Shown: positions 26,387 through 37,314 of the stretch, one piece after another | Layout: each line of letters starts with the position of its first letter | Numbering within the stretch: position 1 is the first letter of the stretch | Assembly (NCBI GenBank): GCA_024195585.1 | Contig: SWBL01000039.1 | Coordinates: forward strand, 124,001-188,000 | From: Aureobasidium sp. EXF-3400 | Lineage: Eukaryota > Ascomycota > Dothideomycetes > Dothideales > Saccotheciaceae | Direction: 5' to 3' | DNA length: 64,000 nt | Translations under genes and position numbers: made by a program | The notes under the pieces: model-generated | The model's database searches: none | Told to the model about the DNA's origin: nothing | The model's input: only the letters and a program-made list of their open reading frames with translations

Positions 26387-28719
26387 CTAGGCCTGATAAT
26401 ACAGTGCAGATTGGTTGGCAACGGGATTCGGTGCCACATAGACGTTCTGGTAAGGATGTGATGGCATGGTGAAATCAGCGTTAGCGAACATTGGGTTTAC
26501 CATGCCAGTTGGTGGACGTCGAGTAGGCGCCGGGGCTGGTGCCGGTGCAGGCGCAGCAATGGGTGTGATGGTGGTCGAATACTGTCCGTACGGTTGTTGC
26601 ATTGGCACAGGACTCGTGAGCAACGATGTGGAGTGAACCGAAGCAATGGGCTGGGCAGGCGGCTGTGGTTCATCTTGCCAGCCCCATTTTTCCTTGAGTT
26701 CTTTGAAGACGAATGCAATGCGCCATCCTGTCTCCTTGTTGATTTTCTGGAAGATTTGAAGCACTTCCTCTTGCTCACGTCGGTCGGTCAAGCACTCAGC
26801 GGCATGAGCCAAGGAACGAATAGCTACACTAGCGACTCCCCTGCAAGTTTGGTTAGCATAAAGGCTGGCCCGATGCCAGTAGGAAAGTTGCTTACCTGTC
26901 CTTGACATGAGCAGTAATGCCGCAAATCATCTGTGAATGTCGATGCTGCATATCGTGCATCTCGGGATTATCGAGACCAAAGTAAGGATGTATTTGCGAA
27001 AGAAGGACCATGACAGTGTGGTAGAATAGACGAGCGACAATGGTCGTACGCTTAATCAACCACACCTCCGGAAAGCACGATTTGGAAGAAGTATGCTGAG
27101 GGTAGAGATAGGCCATAGGATGCATGGTACGAGGGATGTTGTCATTCCAGGCATCCGTCCATGACTTGAGCTTTTGCCATTCGCCGTACCGGTTCTGTCG
27201 GCGCATTTCCTCGTCACGCTGGTCTTGTTCCTGGTGTCTGGGAATGGTGGCCCTAAAGTTCGCGACCTTCGCAACGATGTATAGCATACGATGAGTCCAG
27301 ATTTCCTCTCGGCCGTTGTGAATCTCGCGATTGAAGTCCATGTCAATACCCCAGTCATCAGGGTCCCAAGCAACTTGCCAGTTGAAATGCAAGCAACTCA
27401 GAACTTCAAGTCCTACGTTAAGCCAGAAACAGGCAGCACCGATACCTTGGGAACGTGCGTTCCACCCACACTCTTTGATAAGAGCGCGGGCGCCTGCGAT
27501 ATGATTCATCCTCTGTAACGCGCGCTCGCTCATAATCTCGTAAACATTCAAGATGACGGCGGTAGTAGCACACACAATAGTATCGCGGTTAGGGTTCTGA
27601 AGGTTCTTGAGCAAATATCTCGTTGCCGTGTCGTAATAGTGTAGAGCCTTTTTTTCACTGTAAGCAGAGTTGACAAGCACTAGATGCCGGGCACCACAGG
27701 CTAGGAATGCGTTCAAAAGCATAGGCTCGCCTAACGAATGGAATGGCAGCAAGCGTGAGAACTAGAAATCATCAGTCAGTGCCTAGAAGTCCAGATACAC
27801 AAGGGGTGCTTACATGTTTCATAGGATCCATACTGTCCATCCATAGACCAACCTCTTCGACAAAGACTTGCATGAACAGAGTCTCCTCTTGTGTGGTAAG
27901 AAACTCACGCCTTCCCTCGGCGGCGTCATCTGGGTCTTGTTGTTGACTGTATGCTGATATGGAGCCTCTTTGTTGATTCGAGAAAGGAGAATCCTGCGTA
28001 GCATGGGTGGTTGTGTTGTAAGCGTCGTATTTGTGATCCTCGGTCGAGGGATACGACTCGGGAAGAATGCCTTGGATTGGAGGTAATGGTTGGTACGCCA
28101 TGTTTGGAGCAGACGGAGTATTTCCTTGAGCCTGCGCCTGTGCCTGGGCGTGAGCTTGTGCCTGAGCATGGGCTTGCGCTTGAGCTTGGGCATGGGCTTG
28201 AGCCTGTGCATGTGCGTGAGCCTGCGCCTGGGCTTGGGCCTGTGCGTGAGCATGCTGTGCTTGAGCGTGTGCCTGAGCTTGAGCCTGGGCATGTGCGTGG
28301 GCCACAGCAGCTGGATTGTATTCAAACATGGGCATGCCCGTCATGTCAGTAGCTTGTAGTTGCTGCTGAACAATCGAGGGCCGTGAAGGGCGCGCGTCCT
28401 TTGCGCCGTACTTTTCCAGACCTCCGACATACTCGGAAGCAATGTCGCGAGACTCGTCCATGAAGTCTATCTTCCATTCGAGAGTGGGTGCCTTCTGCGG
28501 CGGACCTTGGCAGTTGGTGTCGATGAAGTTGAGACGCAGACCACGTTTGCATTGGCGGTTCGACTTGCGACAATTCTGGCAGATGGGAGCTCCCTCGTCG
28601 CACTTGAGATGGCGCTCGCGACACGTCAAACATCCGGTGCGGACGCGCTTTGGTTTGGACACGACGGCCGCTGCTGCATCGGGCAAAGGCACGTCGCCAT
28701 TGCCTGTTGGCGCAGTCAT
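26387..28719 (-). CDS. Zn2Cys6 fungal transcription factor with Ala-His-Gln repeat
   Basis: Exons 28719-27814, 27761-26896 and 26840-26387 give 741 aa. The N-terminal binuclear zinc cluster is C30-x2-C33-x6-C40-x6-C47-x2-C50-x6-C57, followed by the basic linker KRGLRLNFIDT seen in ARCA/Moc3-like fungal regulators. Residues 140-198 are an almost perfect alternation of Ala with Gln or His. The fungal-specific regulatory domain spans about 290-640 (LLNAFLACGARHL to CGITAHVKDRG). The C-terminus is Pro/Ala-rich with an (AP)n run, as in activation regions. It should bind CGG-type sites in the nucleus; target genes are unknown. Both introns are clean (GTAAGC donors). Confidence 0.92.
28126..28302 (-). 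repeat. In-frame (Ala-His/Gln)n coding repeat
   Basis: 59 codons alternating GCN with CAR or CAY, giving Ala-Gln and Ala-His with 10 histidines and a single phase slip (QHAHA). The DNA is a degenerate six-base repeat (GCNCAN), so length variation by slippage is expected. It sits between the DNA-binding and regulatory domains. Confidence 0.85.
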
Positions 28720-29421
28720 GGAAAGAGAGTGACCTTATCGCCTACCAGCTGGAGCTGGGAACGGAGCCGGAGCTGAACTCGATCGGCTGGTCGTGAGCGT
28801 CGCTGAGTCGAGTCGTCGAGCCGAGTGGGAAGTAGTTGGCGACCTTTCGTTGGGCGAAGGCAGGCGCGTGGGTTCCTACTTGGTCGAGTCGCGTCTACTG
28901 GGCGGTACTGTTCGCACCACGGCGCCCGCTATGAAGTCGATTGAGTCAAACGAGATGGAAGCAGATCACGAAGGTGATGGTGAACTCAAAAGCGCGATGT
29001 AAAGGCGGAAGTCGCTGCCGACCAAGCACGTCTGCGCATGCCTTGTTCGCTCGTTCACGCGCTCGGGCCTTCGCTTGCTTTGCTCCTTCCCAATCCTCTC
29101 TGCCGCTATGGAGTAGCTTCCTTTTCGTGACTTGCCTTCCCTGTTCTATGCATATATCGATGCACTTCAGCTCTAATACTGTCCGTTCGACTTGCTTGCT
29201 CATGCAATTTGCCTAGTTGTTACTTGGACGTAGGAACCCTATCATTCAAAACGCCAGCTTGCTTGCCCTTCTCGGCTGCTTGTGCAGAACGGACCTTTAG
29301 CTGGCCCAGTTGGCAATCCGAGCCTGCTCGCGAGCGCCTTCCCGCTGTCACCTGTCACTTTGTACCAAGACCCCTCATGATCTGTACCTGAACACCTTTT
29401 GAAGCCCACTTCTATCCGCAC
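28720..29421. promoter_or_regulatory. Divergent promoter region of the Zn2Cys6 gene and ASA1
   Basis: 702 bp between divergent ATGs. Pyrimidine-rich tracts near 29080-29200 and 29270-29400 lead into ASA1. Near 28760-28790 the sequence is GA/GAGC-rich. No gene is seen. Confidence 0.35.
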
Positions 29422-30685
29422 ATGGCTCTCCTACAGGCTGCTGCTCTGCCTCCTGCACAGCCAGCCTATGTGCTCAGAGGTCACAATGCACAGATCCACA
29501 GTGTTTGCTTTGTGCGCCATAACACCCGCCTCTTGACTGGTGACGCCGAAGGCTGGCTCGTCCTGTGGAATCTTGCTTCCAAGCGACCTGTCGCTGTATG
29601 GAGGGGTCATTCTGCTGCTATTCTAGCCGTGTCAACTTGGACAGATGACAGGCTAATTACGTGAGTCACAGGTACATGTCGTTGTCCTTCGTTGCTATCG
29701 TGCTGACGAGCACTCAAGACATGGGAGAGACAGTAAGTTGCGTGTCTGGCAGCTGAAAGCTTCAGATGAGTCCACTTTCTCTGTTGTTCTACCCATAGAA
29801 GACCCTGTCACACCTCGCCACGAACCGTGGCTGCTGCATACCATCTCAGTGAACACTCTCAACTTCTGTTCATTTTCTGCCTGCGAAGCCTCTCCATCAG
29901 AGGCTGCCCAACTATCCTCCGAAGCTATCGATACCACCCTCCTTGTTGCTGTCCCAGGAGACACCGAAGGTGATATCGATGTCTACTCCTTGCCCTCGAA
30001 AGCAAAGCTCACTACGGTCTGCGCCCCTAGGACCACCAAACTAGGTAAGATCTTGCGCTCTTCTCCTTTTTCTGGTTTTGACTGATGTTGCCATAAAGGC
30101 ATGGCCATGTGCGTCAAGATATTGGTTCAGGACGACCAAATCATATTGATAGCAGGCTACGAAGGCGGCCATTGCTGCTTGTGGCGTTACGACCACGTCC
30201 AATCTCAATGGGCCTTGCTCTCTACCACCAAAAGTCACAGTCAGCCAATACTCTCGCTGGACATCGCGAAGTCCCTTCGGAGATACTACACATCTGCTGC
30301 AGATGCTACTATTGCTAGTCACTCTCTCACGGACCTGACAGCATCTCAGCCCATCAAGACAACCGAAACCAAGCACTCTGGCCAGCAATCTCTTCACGTT
30401 AGGTCCGACGACAAAATCTTTGCTACAGCCGGTTGGGATGGATGTGTGCGTGTCTATTCTGCAAAGACGATGCGTGAACTTGCTGTGCTCAAGTGGCACA
30501 AGCAAGGCTGCTATGCCCTCGCATTTGCAGATCTGTCTTCACAACAAATCGAAACTTTCGAGGGCGAACATGTCTCTACGACACTTCAGACAGTCGGACA
30601 AAAACGAGAGACAAAAGCTCAGACAACGCACTGGATAGCTGCTGGTTCAAAAGATGGAAAGGTTTCGCTATGGGATATCTATTGA
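29422..30685 (+). CDS. ASA1: ASTRA-associated protein 1 (WD40 repeat)
   Basis: Exons 29422-29660, 29719-30044 and 30099-30685 give 383 aa. The protein begins PAYVLRGHNAQIHSVCF, the first WD blade typical of Asa1, followed by LLTGDAEGWLVLWNLASKRP and HGRDSKLRVWQL across the first intron. Later blades include ILIAGYEGGHCCLWRY and IFATAGWDGCVRVYSAKTM, and the last ends AAGSKDGKVSLWDIY at the stop. Asa1 is part of the ASTRA/Tel2-Tti1-Tti2 network that helps PIKK kinases mature. The stop codon lies 26 bp from the DBP7 stop on the opposite strand. Confidence 0.9.
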
Positions 30686-30711
30686 TGGAAAGGAAGGAAA
30701 GAATCTAGCTC

Positions 30712-33141
30712 TTAGCCCAAGTTGAACTCCGAAGCACCACCACCCATCATGGCCTTTGTCTTTGCACGCATGATTCTGGCTGCTTCCTGGGCATCAGTCA
30801 TTTGCGGACCGTCATCGCCATCAGGGGCAGATCTCTTCTCGCCCGAGCTCTTTGCGCCCTTGACATTAGCCTTGTGACGAGAGTCCTTAGACTTCTTGGC
30901 ATCTTCTTTGCCTGGACGCAGACCAGGGACCTTGATGCTACCAGGCTTGTCTCTGAGCGCGAATGCCTTGGCCAAGTGACCGAGGTGGAGGGTCTTGATG
31001 TTGAAGATTGCTCTCTCTGCTGCCACGTGGGTTGCGTAAGCTCTGATATGGCTCTGATATGCGCGGCGAGCCTGCTCAAGGTGTTTCGGAGTCTCGAGAG
31101 CCCATCTCTCGACATCCAGTTGCCAGTCTGTTGCTTTCTCTTCCCACTCGCGGCCGGAAGACACTGTGCCCGAAGTTGGCGTTAGACCCTTCTTCAGCAG
31201 CTCAACAGCATCGTGCCTAGTGAGGCCATGCCCTGCGTCTCTTCGGCCTTCTTTCAAGATGTCAACGTAACCTTCCTCGTTGCCGGGTTGGAGGAAGATC
31301 AAGGCTCTTCCGTCACGTCCTGCACGAGCGGTACGTCCAATACGATGGAGATGGTCATCTTTGCTGAAGGCCGGGTCGTATTCGATAACAAAGTCGACAT
31401 TAGGAAGATCCAGACCACGAGAAGCAACATCAGTACATATCATGACCGAAGCATCCTTGTTGTTGGTGAAGGCCTTGAGTGTAGAAGTACGAATGTTTTG
31501 AGGCAGCGAGCCGTGCATGCGGAAGATGGAGACCTCGTTGTCCTTGCCCGAGATGATTGGTGAGATTGCCTCTGTGCATGCGTCGTCAATTGAACCTCCT
31601 TGTCTGATCTTTCCTGGAGCCAGCTTCTTTTCGTAATTTGACAACTCCTTCTCTTTCTCTTTCTTAGCAGTAGTCGTGATGGGGTTCATTTTGTCCAGCT
31701 CAGATAATTCGGGGTTCTTCTTTCTTTCCTCCTTGGCCTCGGATCCAGTAATTTTCTTCTCTCCACCGCGCGTTAGAACCTCGAAATGGAAATCGACAGA
31801 GTCGGCGCATGACATGAACACGATAGTCTTCATGACAGATCCCTTCCTAGCGAATGATCGTCGGAGAATGGCGGCAAGTGTGACCAGTCTTAGCTTGGCC
31901 GGTACAACGGCATACGCCTGCTTCAATTGAGCAGGCGCTGAGAAAGCATGGCCGTTCTTTTCTGCGTCTTCGGCGTCTCTAGGCTTCTCGGCAGAAATTG
32001 ACACAGCTTCCTTCAATGTGATGTTACCTAGTCTTTCGACATCCATCTTGATGGTGGCAGAACACAGGACGGTTGTTCTTTTCTCAGGCAGTCCGGGAAT
32101 TGGAGTTTGCTGCACCTTGCGCATACGCAGGTTCATCAGGGAAACAATTTTTTGGATGTCGTTCTCGAAGCCAAGCTCCATCAAACGATCACCTTCGTCC
32201 AATACTAGCCATCTTACGTTGCTGACATCCAGTCTCTCAGTGTGCTCCAGGTGATCGACCAGACGACCAGGTGTGGCTACCAGGATGTTCAGGCCCTTTC
32301 TCAACCTCGCCTTCTCGGATTGTTTCTTCTCTCCACCGATGACGGTTCCAGCGACGATCCAGTGGGCGGCTCCAAGTAATGACTCAAGGACAGTAGAAAT
32401 CTGCTTGCTGAGCTCTCGCGTAGGGGCTAGGATGATGGCGAACAGTCCAGAGTCTCGATTGAGGCCACCGGTGCCGCCATTTTCTTTCCTTGCAGTCTCG
32501 GACATGGTAACCAAGCGTTGTACGATGGGAAGAAGGTAGGCTAGTGTTTTACCGGAACCAGTCTCAGCTTGAATGAAAGCATCCGAGTCGTCCTTCACCA
32601 GCTGTGCTACAGCCTTTGCTTGAATAGCTGTAGGAGCCTTTATTCCCATCTTTTCAAGCAGGTGGCGAGCAACGTTCGGCGACAGGCCCAAGGAGGTGAA
32701 AGTGTCGAGTTCGGAGCTTAGAGGGGCGTTGGAGGGCTGGATAGGCTCTGCATCTTCTGCTTCGTCTTCTTCCTCAACGGGGGCAGTTGTGGCAGCGGGG
32801 TTGTATGTGAATAGCGACGAAATGACTTCCTTAGGGCGTTGTCTAGGAGGGTTGTTGTTGTCTCTTGGACCGGTGCGGCCAGTGGTATGTGTAGGCTTAT
32901 ATTCGCCAGTCTCGGTCTTTTGGCGCTTGAAGGGACGAGGTTCCGAGTTTGAGCCCGAGCGTACATCGTTTCTTGCATCGTTTCCCTTCTTGTAGTCCGG
33001 GTTGCTCTTGTTCTGACCGTATTCCAAGGCTTTCTTTGCAGTCAAACGATCCTTCCAGCGGCCGCCCTTGTATGCGGTAGTCTTGGGGGCCCACGGTTGA
33101 TCGCCAACCGCGAAGTTAAGAAGCATTCCATCGTCGGCCAT
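30712..33141 (-). CDS. DBP7: ATP-dependent RNA helicase Dbp7 (DEAD-box, DEGD variant)
   Basis: An intronless 809-aa frame from the ATG at 33141. A charged N-terminus (1-140) precedes the Q-motif region LGLSPNVARHLLEKMGIKAPTAIQ split by normal spacing, motif I AETGSGKT (192-199), motif Ia PTRELSKQ (240-247), motif II DEGD (315-318), motif III SAT, and motif VI HRIGRTARAGR. DEGD instead of DEAD, together with a large insertion between motif III and the second RecA domain (about 430-500), is characteristic of Dbp7. It remodels early pre-60S particles in the nucleolus. The C-terminal basic region (KKSKDSRHKANVKGAK) fits nucleolar RNA binding. Confidence 0.95.
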   Translation of the reverse strand: MADDGMLLNFAVGDQPWAPKTTAYKGGRWKDRLTAKKALEYGQNKSNPDYKKGNDARNDVRSGSNSEPRPFKRQKTETGEYKPTHTTGRTGPRDNNNPPRQRPKEVISSLFTYNPAATTAPVEEEDEAEDAEPIQPSNAPLSSELDTFTSLGLSPNVARHLLEKMGIKAPTAIQAKAVAQLVKDDSDAFIQAETGSGKTLAYLLPIVQRLVTMSETARKENGGTGGLNRDSGLFAIILAPTRELSKQISTVLESLLGAAHWIVAGTVIGGEKKQSEKARLRKGLNILVATPGRLVDHLEHTERLDVSNVRWLVLDEGDRLMELGFENDIQKIVSLMNLRMRKVQQTPIPGLPEKRTTVLCSATIKMDVERLGNITLKEAVSISAEKPRDAEDAEKNGHAFSAPAQLKQAYAVVPAKLRLVTLAAILRRSFARKGSVMKTIVFMSCADSVDFHFEVLTRGGEKKITGSEAKEERKKNPELSELDKMNPITTTAKKEKEKELSNYEKKLAPGKIRQGGSIDDACTEAISPIISGKDNEVSIFRMHGSLPQNIRTSTLKAFTNNKDASVMICTDVASRGLDLPNVDFVIEYDPAFSKDDHLHRIGRTARAGRDGRALIFLQPGNEEGYVDILKEGRRDAGHGLTRHDAVELLKKGLTPTSGTVSSGREWEEKATDWQLDVERWALETPKHLEQARRAYQSHIRAYATHVAAERAIFNIKTLHLGHLAKAFALRDKPGSIKVPGLRPGKEDAKKSKDSRHKANVKGAKSSGEKRSAPDGDDGPQMTDAQEAARIMRAKTKAMMGGGASEFNLG

Positions 33142-33803
33142 GGTGAACAGTACGTGTCGGTACAGAAAGTCGATGCAGAGTCGGGAAAATTTCCAGACAC
33201 CAAACGGGAAGTCTCAAGAAACTCTTCGCGGATCTGGGGTAGAGCCAAGCTTGGACCAGCCAGGCACATGTTCCGCACTCTCCCCCGAGCTGCCTCGCTG
33301 GCTCGCTGCCTCGCGGCCTCAATCATCTCCATCTACTTACCATGACAAGACACAGAGCCCCACAGCTCTTCGCAAGCCGCACTGAGATACCGCTGTTGTA
33401 GTCTGTGCTATGATAACCCGGGGCAATGACCCGTAATCGTAGGTCTCGTGTCTTTGGATAAAGCAGCCATCACACCTCTTATTGGCTGCTGGACATTGCT
33501 CCGCAGCCACGCGCAGCTCTTTGACCAAACCGTTTTCTTTTCAGCCGAGTCCTGCAAGCCTGCACGCCAGCTTTTGCTATTAGATGAACTTCTGGCGTCG
33601 CTCATCACCGAGCTGTGATTCACATGTCCCATGGCTTGCTGATCTTCGTACGTGGCAGCACTGAGACAAGAGAAACCGTTGAACCATGACGTGTGCCGAA
33701 AACCAACATGCTTTGATGCTTCCTTTCCCGCTCTGCAGGACCTGCATATCAGAGAAATTTGTTTCCCTGCTCTCTCTTGCAACAATCAAAACCATCTCCT
33801 AAC
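33142..33803. promoter_or_regulatory. Divergent DBP7 / MDR oxidoreductase promoter region
   Basis: 662 bp between divergent start codons. Frames on both strands are short and show no domain. No gene is seen. Confidence 0.35.
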
Positions 33804-34894
33804 ATGGCTCAACGGATGCGAGCAGTACAGTATACTTCGGTCCAGGGTGGCCTGGAAAAGAATCTCGAATACACCGAACAAGCCCTGGCCCCACAACATG
33901 ATGAGCAGATGCAGCGCGGCGACCATATTATGGTCGAAGTAATCTCTGCTTCTATCAACCCACTGGATTGGAAGATGCCCGAGACTCCTGTCATCGGAAA
34001 AGCTTTGACTTATTCTTTCACTTCGTCTGCTACCATACCCGGCATGGACTACTGTGGAAGAATAAAGTCAACAGGTTCTACCATTGATAGCTTGAGCATT
34101 GGTGAACTGGTATATGGACGATTGACTAGACCCACATCCTCGGGCACTCTTGCCCAATACGTAAGTGTCGGGCATTAAAAAGCAACGGACCCAAAACTCA
34201 TGTATGTCAGGTCAACATCGACCCCGGAACCTGTATACCTCTCCCAGAAGGAGTCAACCCAGATGACGCTGCCACGATCGGTATAGCTGGTGAAACAGCA
34301 TATCGTAGTATTGTTCCGAATGTGCAGACTGGCGACAGAGTCTTTATCAACGGGGGCTCTTCCGGCACAGGTACTTTTGGCATCCAGATCGCAAAGCTTC
34401 TAGGCTGTCACGTCACCGTATCTTGCTCAACATCCGCTATCGAACTATGCAAGGAGCTTGGTGCAGATGAAGTCTTCGATTACACAAAGACAGACTTGAT
34501 CGCCGAGCTGATTGAGAGTGGAAAGACCGAACCTTTCGACCTGCTAGTAGACGACGTCGGTGTACCTGAAGATCTCTACAAGGAATCGCATCTGTATCTC
34601 AACCCCACGGGCAAGTTCATCTCGATTGGCAGCAAGAACGACATTGCCTCACTTGCAGCACGCACGCTCCCGACCTTCTTGGGAGGCGGCAGGCGCAAGT
34701 CGGAACAAGTTCACGTTTTGCTGGGAACACACCGAGATGACTTAGTTCAGCTTGGTAGATGGATGGCTCAAGGCAAGATCAAGGCCGTCATCGACTCAAC
34801 CTATCCTTTGCAGGATGCCGCAGAAGCGTATGCAAAGTTGAAGGGCGGTCATGCACATGGAAAGATTGTAATCCGAGTGGCCGCGAAGCATTGA
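33804..34894 (+). CDS. Medium-chain dehydrogenase/reductase, quinone-oxidoreductase-like
   Basis: Exons 33804-34160 and 34211-34894 give 346 aa. An N-terminal GroES-like domain (VEVISASINPLDWKM, then PGMDYCGRIKSTG) is followed by the Rossmann fold with dinucleotide motif GGSSGTGTFGIQIAK and LGADEVFDYT. The end (YPLQDAAEAYAKLKGGHAHGKIVI) is typical of zinc-independent quinone/enoyl reductases of this superfamily. The structural and catalytic zinc Cys clusters of alcohol dehydrogenases are absent, so an NADPH-dependent quinone or enone reductase is likely; the substrate is unknown. The intron has a GTAAGT donor and branch-like sequence before GTCAG. Confidence 0.88.
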
Positions 34895-35225
34895 GTTGGA
34901 TTATGAGGTCTTCCAATACGTTCTATAAGCAGGTCATACATATTCCAATTAATATTTCTTATCACGCGATGCGGTGCAAAATATGAGAACGGGTGTGATC
35001 AGATGCTAGGCGTATTTTGAAGCACAAACATGTGTATCGCCCATACTCAGAAGCACCGCGTACTATACATACTCGACGACCGACAATTGCAATTTCCACT
35101 TGCCAAAATGCTGACAATGGGTTGAAAAACACGACATCTCGCAGCGCGGGGACAAGCGATTCTCCAAGACCAAGCAAAACTGCCATTGGCGATCTAGCAC
35201 ACCCAAGCAGCAGCGTCGCGACAAA
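34895..35225. other. Spacer between the MDR gene and pantothenate synthetase
   Basis: 331 bp between tandem plus-strand genes. It is open in the frame of the next gene but lacks a convincing initiator there, so I treat it as 3' UTR plus promoter. Confidence 0.4.
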
Positions 35226-36363
35226 ATGGCCTTCCCGAGGCTCCGCTCCTTCCATGGTATGCACTGCATCTCCCGGTCTCTTTCAAGAAGGCATTGTCTT
35301 AACCCTCTTAGCTGTGGCAACATGTGTTCCGCATATACCGAGTGTCGCCAGACGTACGATACACACGTTCCGCGAAGTCCAACCCCTCCGCACGTTTAGA
35401 AAAGAGCTCCAGACAAGTCAACGGACAGTGGGCTTTGTGCCGACTATGGGCGCACTGCACGAGGGCCACATCTCGTTGATGCGTCAGGCCGCCGCCGAGA
35501 ATACCGATGTTGTTGTGAGCATCTACGTCAACCCTACTCAATTCGGCGTCAATGAGGATCTGGACAGCTACCCGAAGACATGGCAAGAGGATATGGATAA
35601 GCTACAAGCTCTCAACAAGGAACTGCATGACCACGCTGGCTCTGGACGCATCACTGCTGTTTTTGCACCCATCACCAAGGTCATGTACCCGACCCTGCCG
35701 CCTACGTCCGAGATCACAGGCTCAGGATCCTTCGTCACAATCACTCCCTTGGGAAGCCTGCTTGAAGGTGCCTCACGCCCAGTCTTCTTCCGTGGCGTGG
35801 CTACCGTCTGTATGAAATTGTTCAACATTGTCATGCCTGAAAGGGTCTACTTTGGTCAGAAGGACATTCAGCAGACAGTCGTCATTAAGCGCATGGTAAA
35901 GGACTTTCATCTCGACACCGAAGTCAAGATTGGGCCGACAGAGCGTGAGGCCGACGGCTTGGCTATGAGCTCCAGGAACGTATACCTGGGCGCAAGGAGA
36001 AGGGAAGTGGGCGTGGTCCTGTCGCGTGCTCTGAGAGCTGCCGAGAAGAAGTACTTGCAAGGAAAACGGCTTCGTGCCGACATTCTGTGGCCGGCTAATG
36101 AAGTCTCATCAAGTAAGATGATGGAACAAGACGACTTGCCTCCGTCAAAGCGTGCGAGGATCGAGGTGGACTACATATCACTGGCCGACCCAGACACGAT
36201 GGAGGAGATTGAGGTTGTAGATGCCTCGAAGGGTGCCATTCTCAGTGGAGCTATCAAGTTGCTGCCACTTGAAGAGCCTCAAGAAGGAGAGGACTGCGGT
36301 CTGGGTGGAGGCGCTGTCCCCGTCAGACTCATCGATAACATCATCCTAAGGCCGATAAACTAG
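35226..36363 (+). CDS. PAN6: Pantothenate synthetase (pantoate-beta-alanine ligase)
   Basis: Exons 35226-35256 and 35312-36363 give 360 aa. The short first exon encodes MAFPRLRSFH, with the 55-nt intron (GTATGC donor, TTAAC branch, CTTAG acceptor) joining it in frame; without splicing an ATG at 35255 could instead start the protein. Key residues are the ATP-binding PTMGALHEGH (HEGH), VYFGQKDIQQ and AMSSRNVYL. It condenses pantoate with beta-alanine using ATP, the last step of vitamin B5 synthesis. The C-terminal domain contains a charged insertion (PPSKRARIEVDY) near residue 300. The N-terminus is basic with no acids, so mitochondrial import is possible but not certain. Confidence 0.92.
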
Positions 36364-37314
36364 TCCAAATCACAGGGCGCAAGCCCAAGGACTTTTATGT
36401 CCAAGAATAAAGTGCTTCCTGCATAGAAGATAAAAGCGTGTCTAGGCCCCCAGGGCTTGGAGGATCCAATTGCCAATGATCATCAGTAGATCGACAGACC
36501 CGATTCACAACCAGCCTTGTGCTCCCTTCGGATTGTTTGACATGCTGAGAAGATCAGATCAACAAAAACAACGGGATGTCGGTGATAGATGTGGCCGGCG
36601 ATTGTTGATGGTTCGTCGATCCCTGCCACTTTTTTGAAGTCCGTAGCGGGGAAGCCTTTTTCAACACCTCATGACGATGTTGCTGCATACCTGCATGTTT
36701 AATCCTTGGTTACTCTGCCGTCTGACTTTGAAATCAACGAGGCTTCCATCGTGTTGTTTGCGCGGCTCACTGCCTGATGTTACACCATTGATCCTGTAAG
36801 TCGCAAGCCGCAAGGCAGAAATGGTGGTGTATCTCGGTCTCTCGAAAAGCTGAAGATCACATTCTGGCTGGAGCCCGAGAAAAGACTGGACAGTGAGAAC
36901 AACAACGATTAAAGACTTCTTTGAGAAGCACTATTAAGGACGAGGCCCACAGAAGCGGCGACAATCCTGGTCAAAAGGTCTACATGCAGCCTGACTGTTA
37001 CGTATGTCGGCTCTCCAACTGAGCACCTCGACCACGGGGCAACATCAATGATGCCACTGCCCGTGTCACCCTCCCTAAGCAAAAGCCCAACTCTGTTGGT
37101 ATACTTCTTTAGGCAAGTCTAGTCAGTCGGACAACCGGCATGAACATCCCACCGATGGATGCCTTCAATGCGTAAGTGTGGTGGAGCAAATGGTGGATGT
37201 TTCTGACCTTGATTTGCCCTCTCGCTCGCGTGGTTGTATGTTTTTCTTCCCCATCTCTCCCCAGCCACTGCTTTTTGTTCTCCTGCATCTTTTGACAGCC
37301 CTTGGTGAAATCTA
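36364..37314. other. Intergenic region upstream of the DUF3112 gene
   Basis: 951 bp. No coding frame is supported. From about 37140 it contains an upstream ATG (37140), a donor GTAAGTGT (37173) and a pyrimidine tract ending CTCCCCAG (about 37262), which together look like a spliced 5' leader with possible upstream ORFs. Confidence 0.4.

Noticed and set aside
35017..35225. Longer N-terminus for pantothenate synthetase through an open frame upstream of 35226
   Set aside because: The extension is low-complexity in amino-acid character, lacks homology to the enzyme, and a splice join at 35256/35312 gives a compact, better-supported start.
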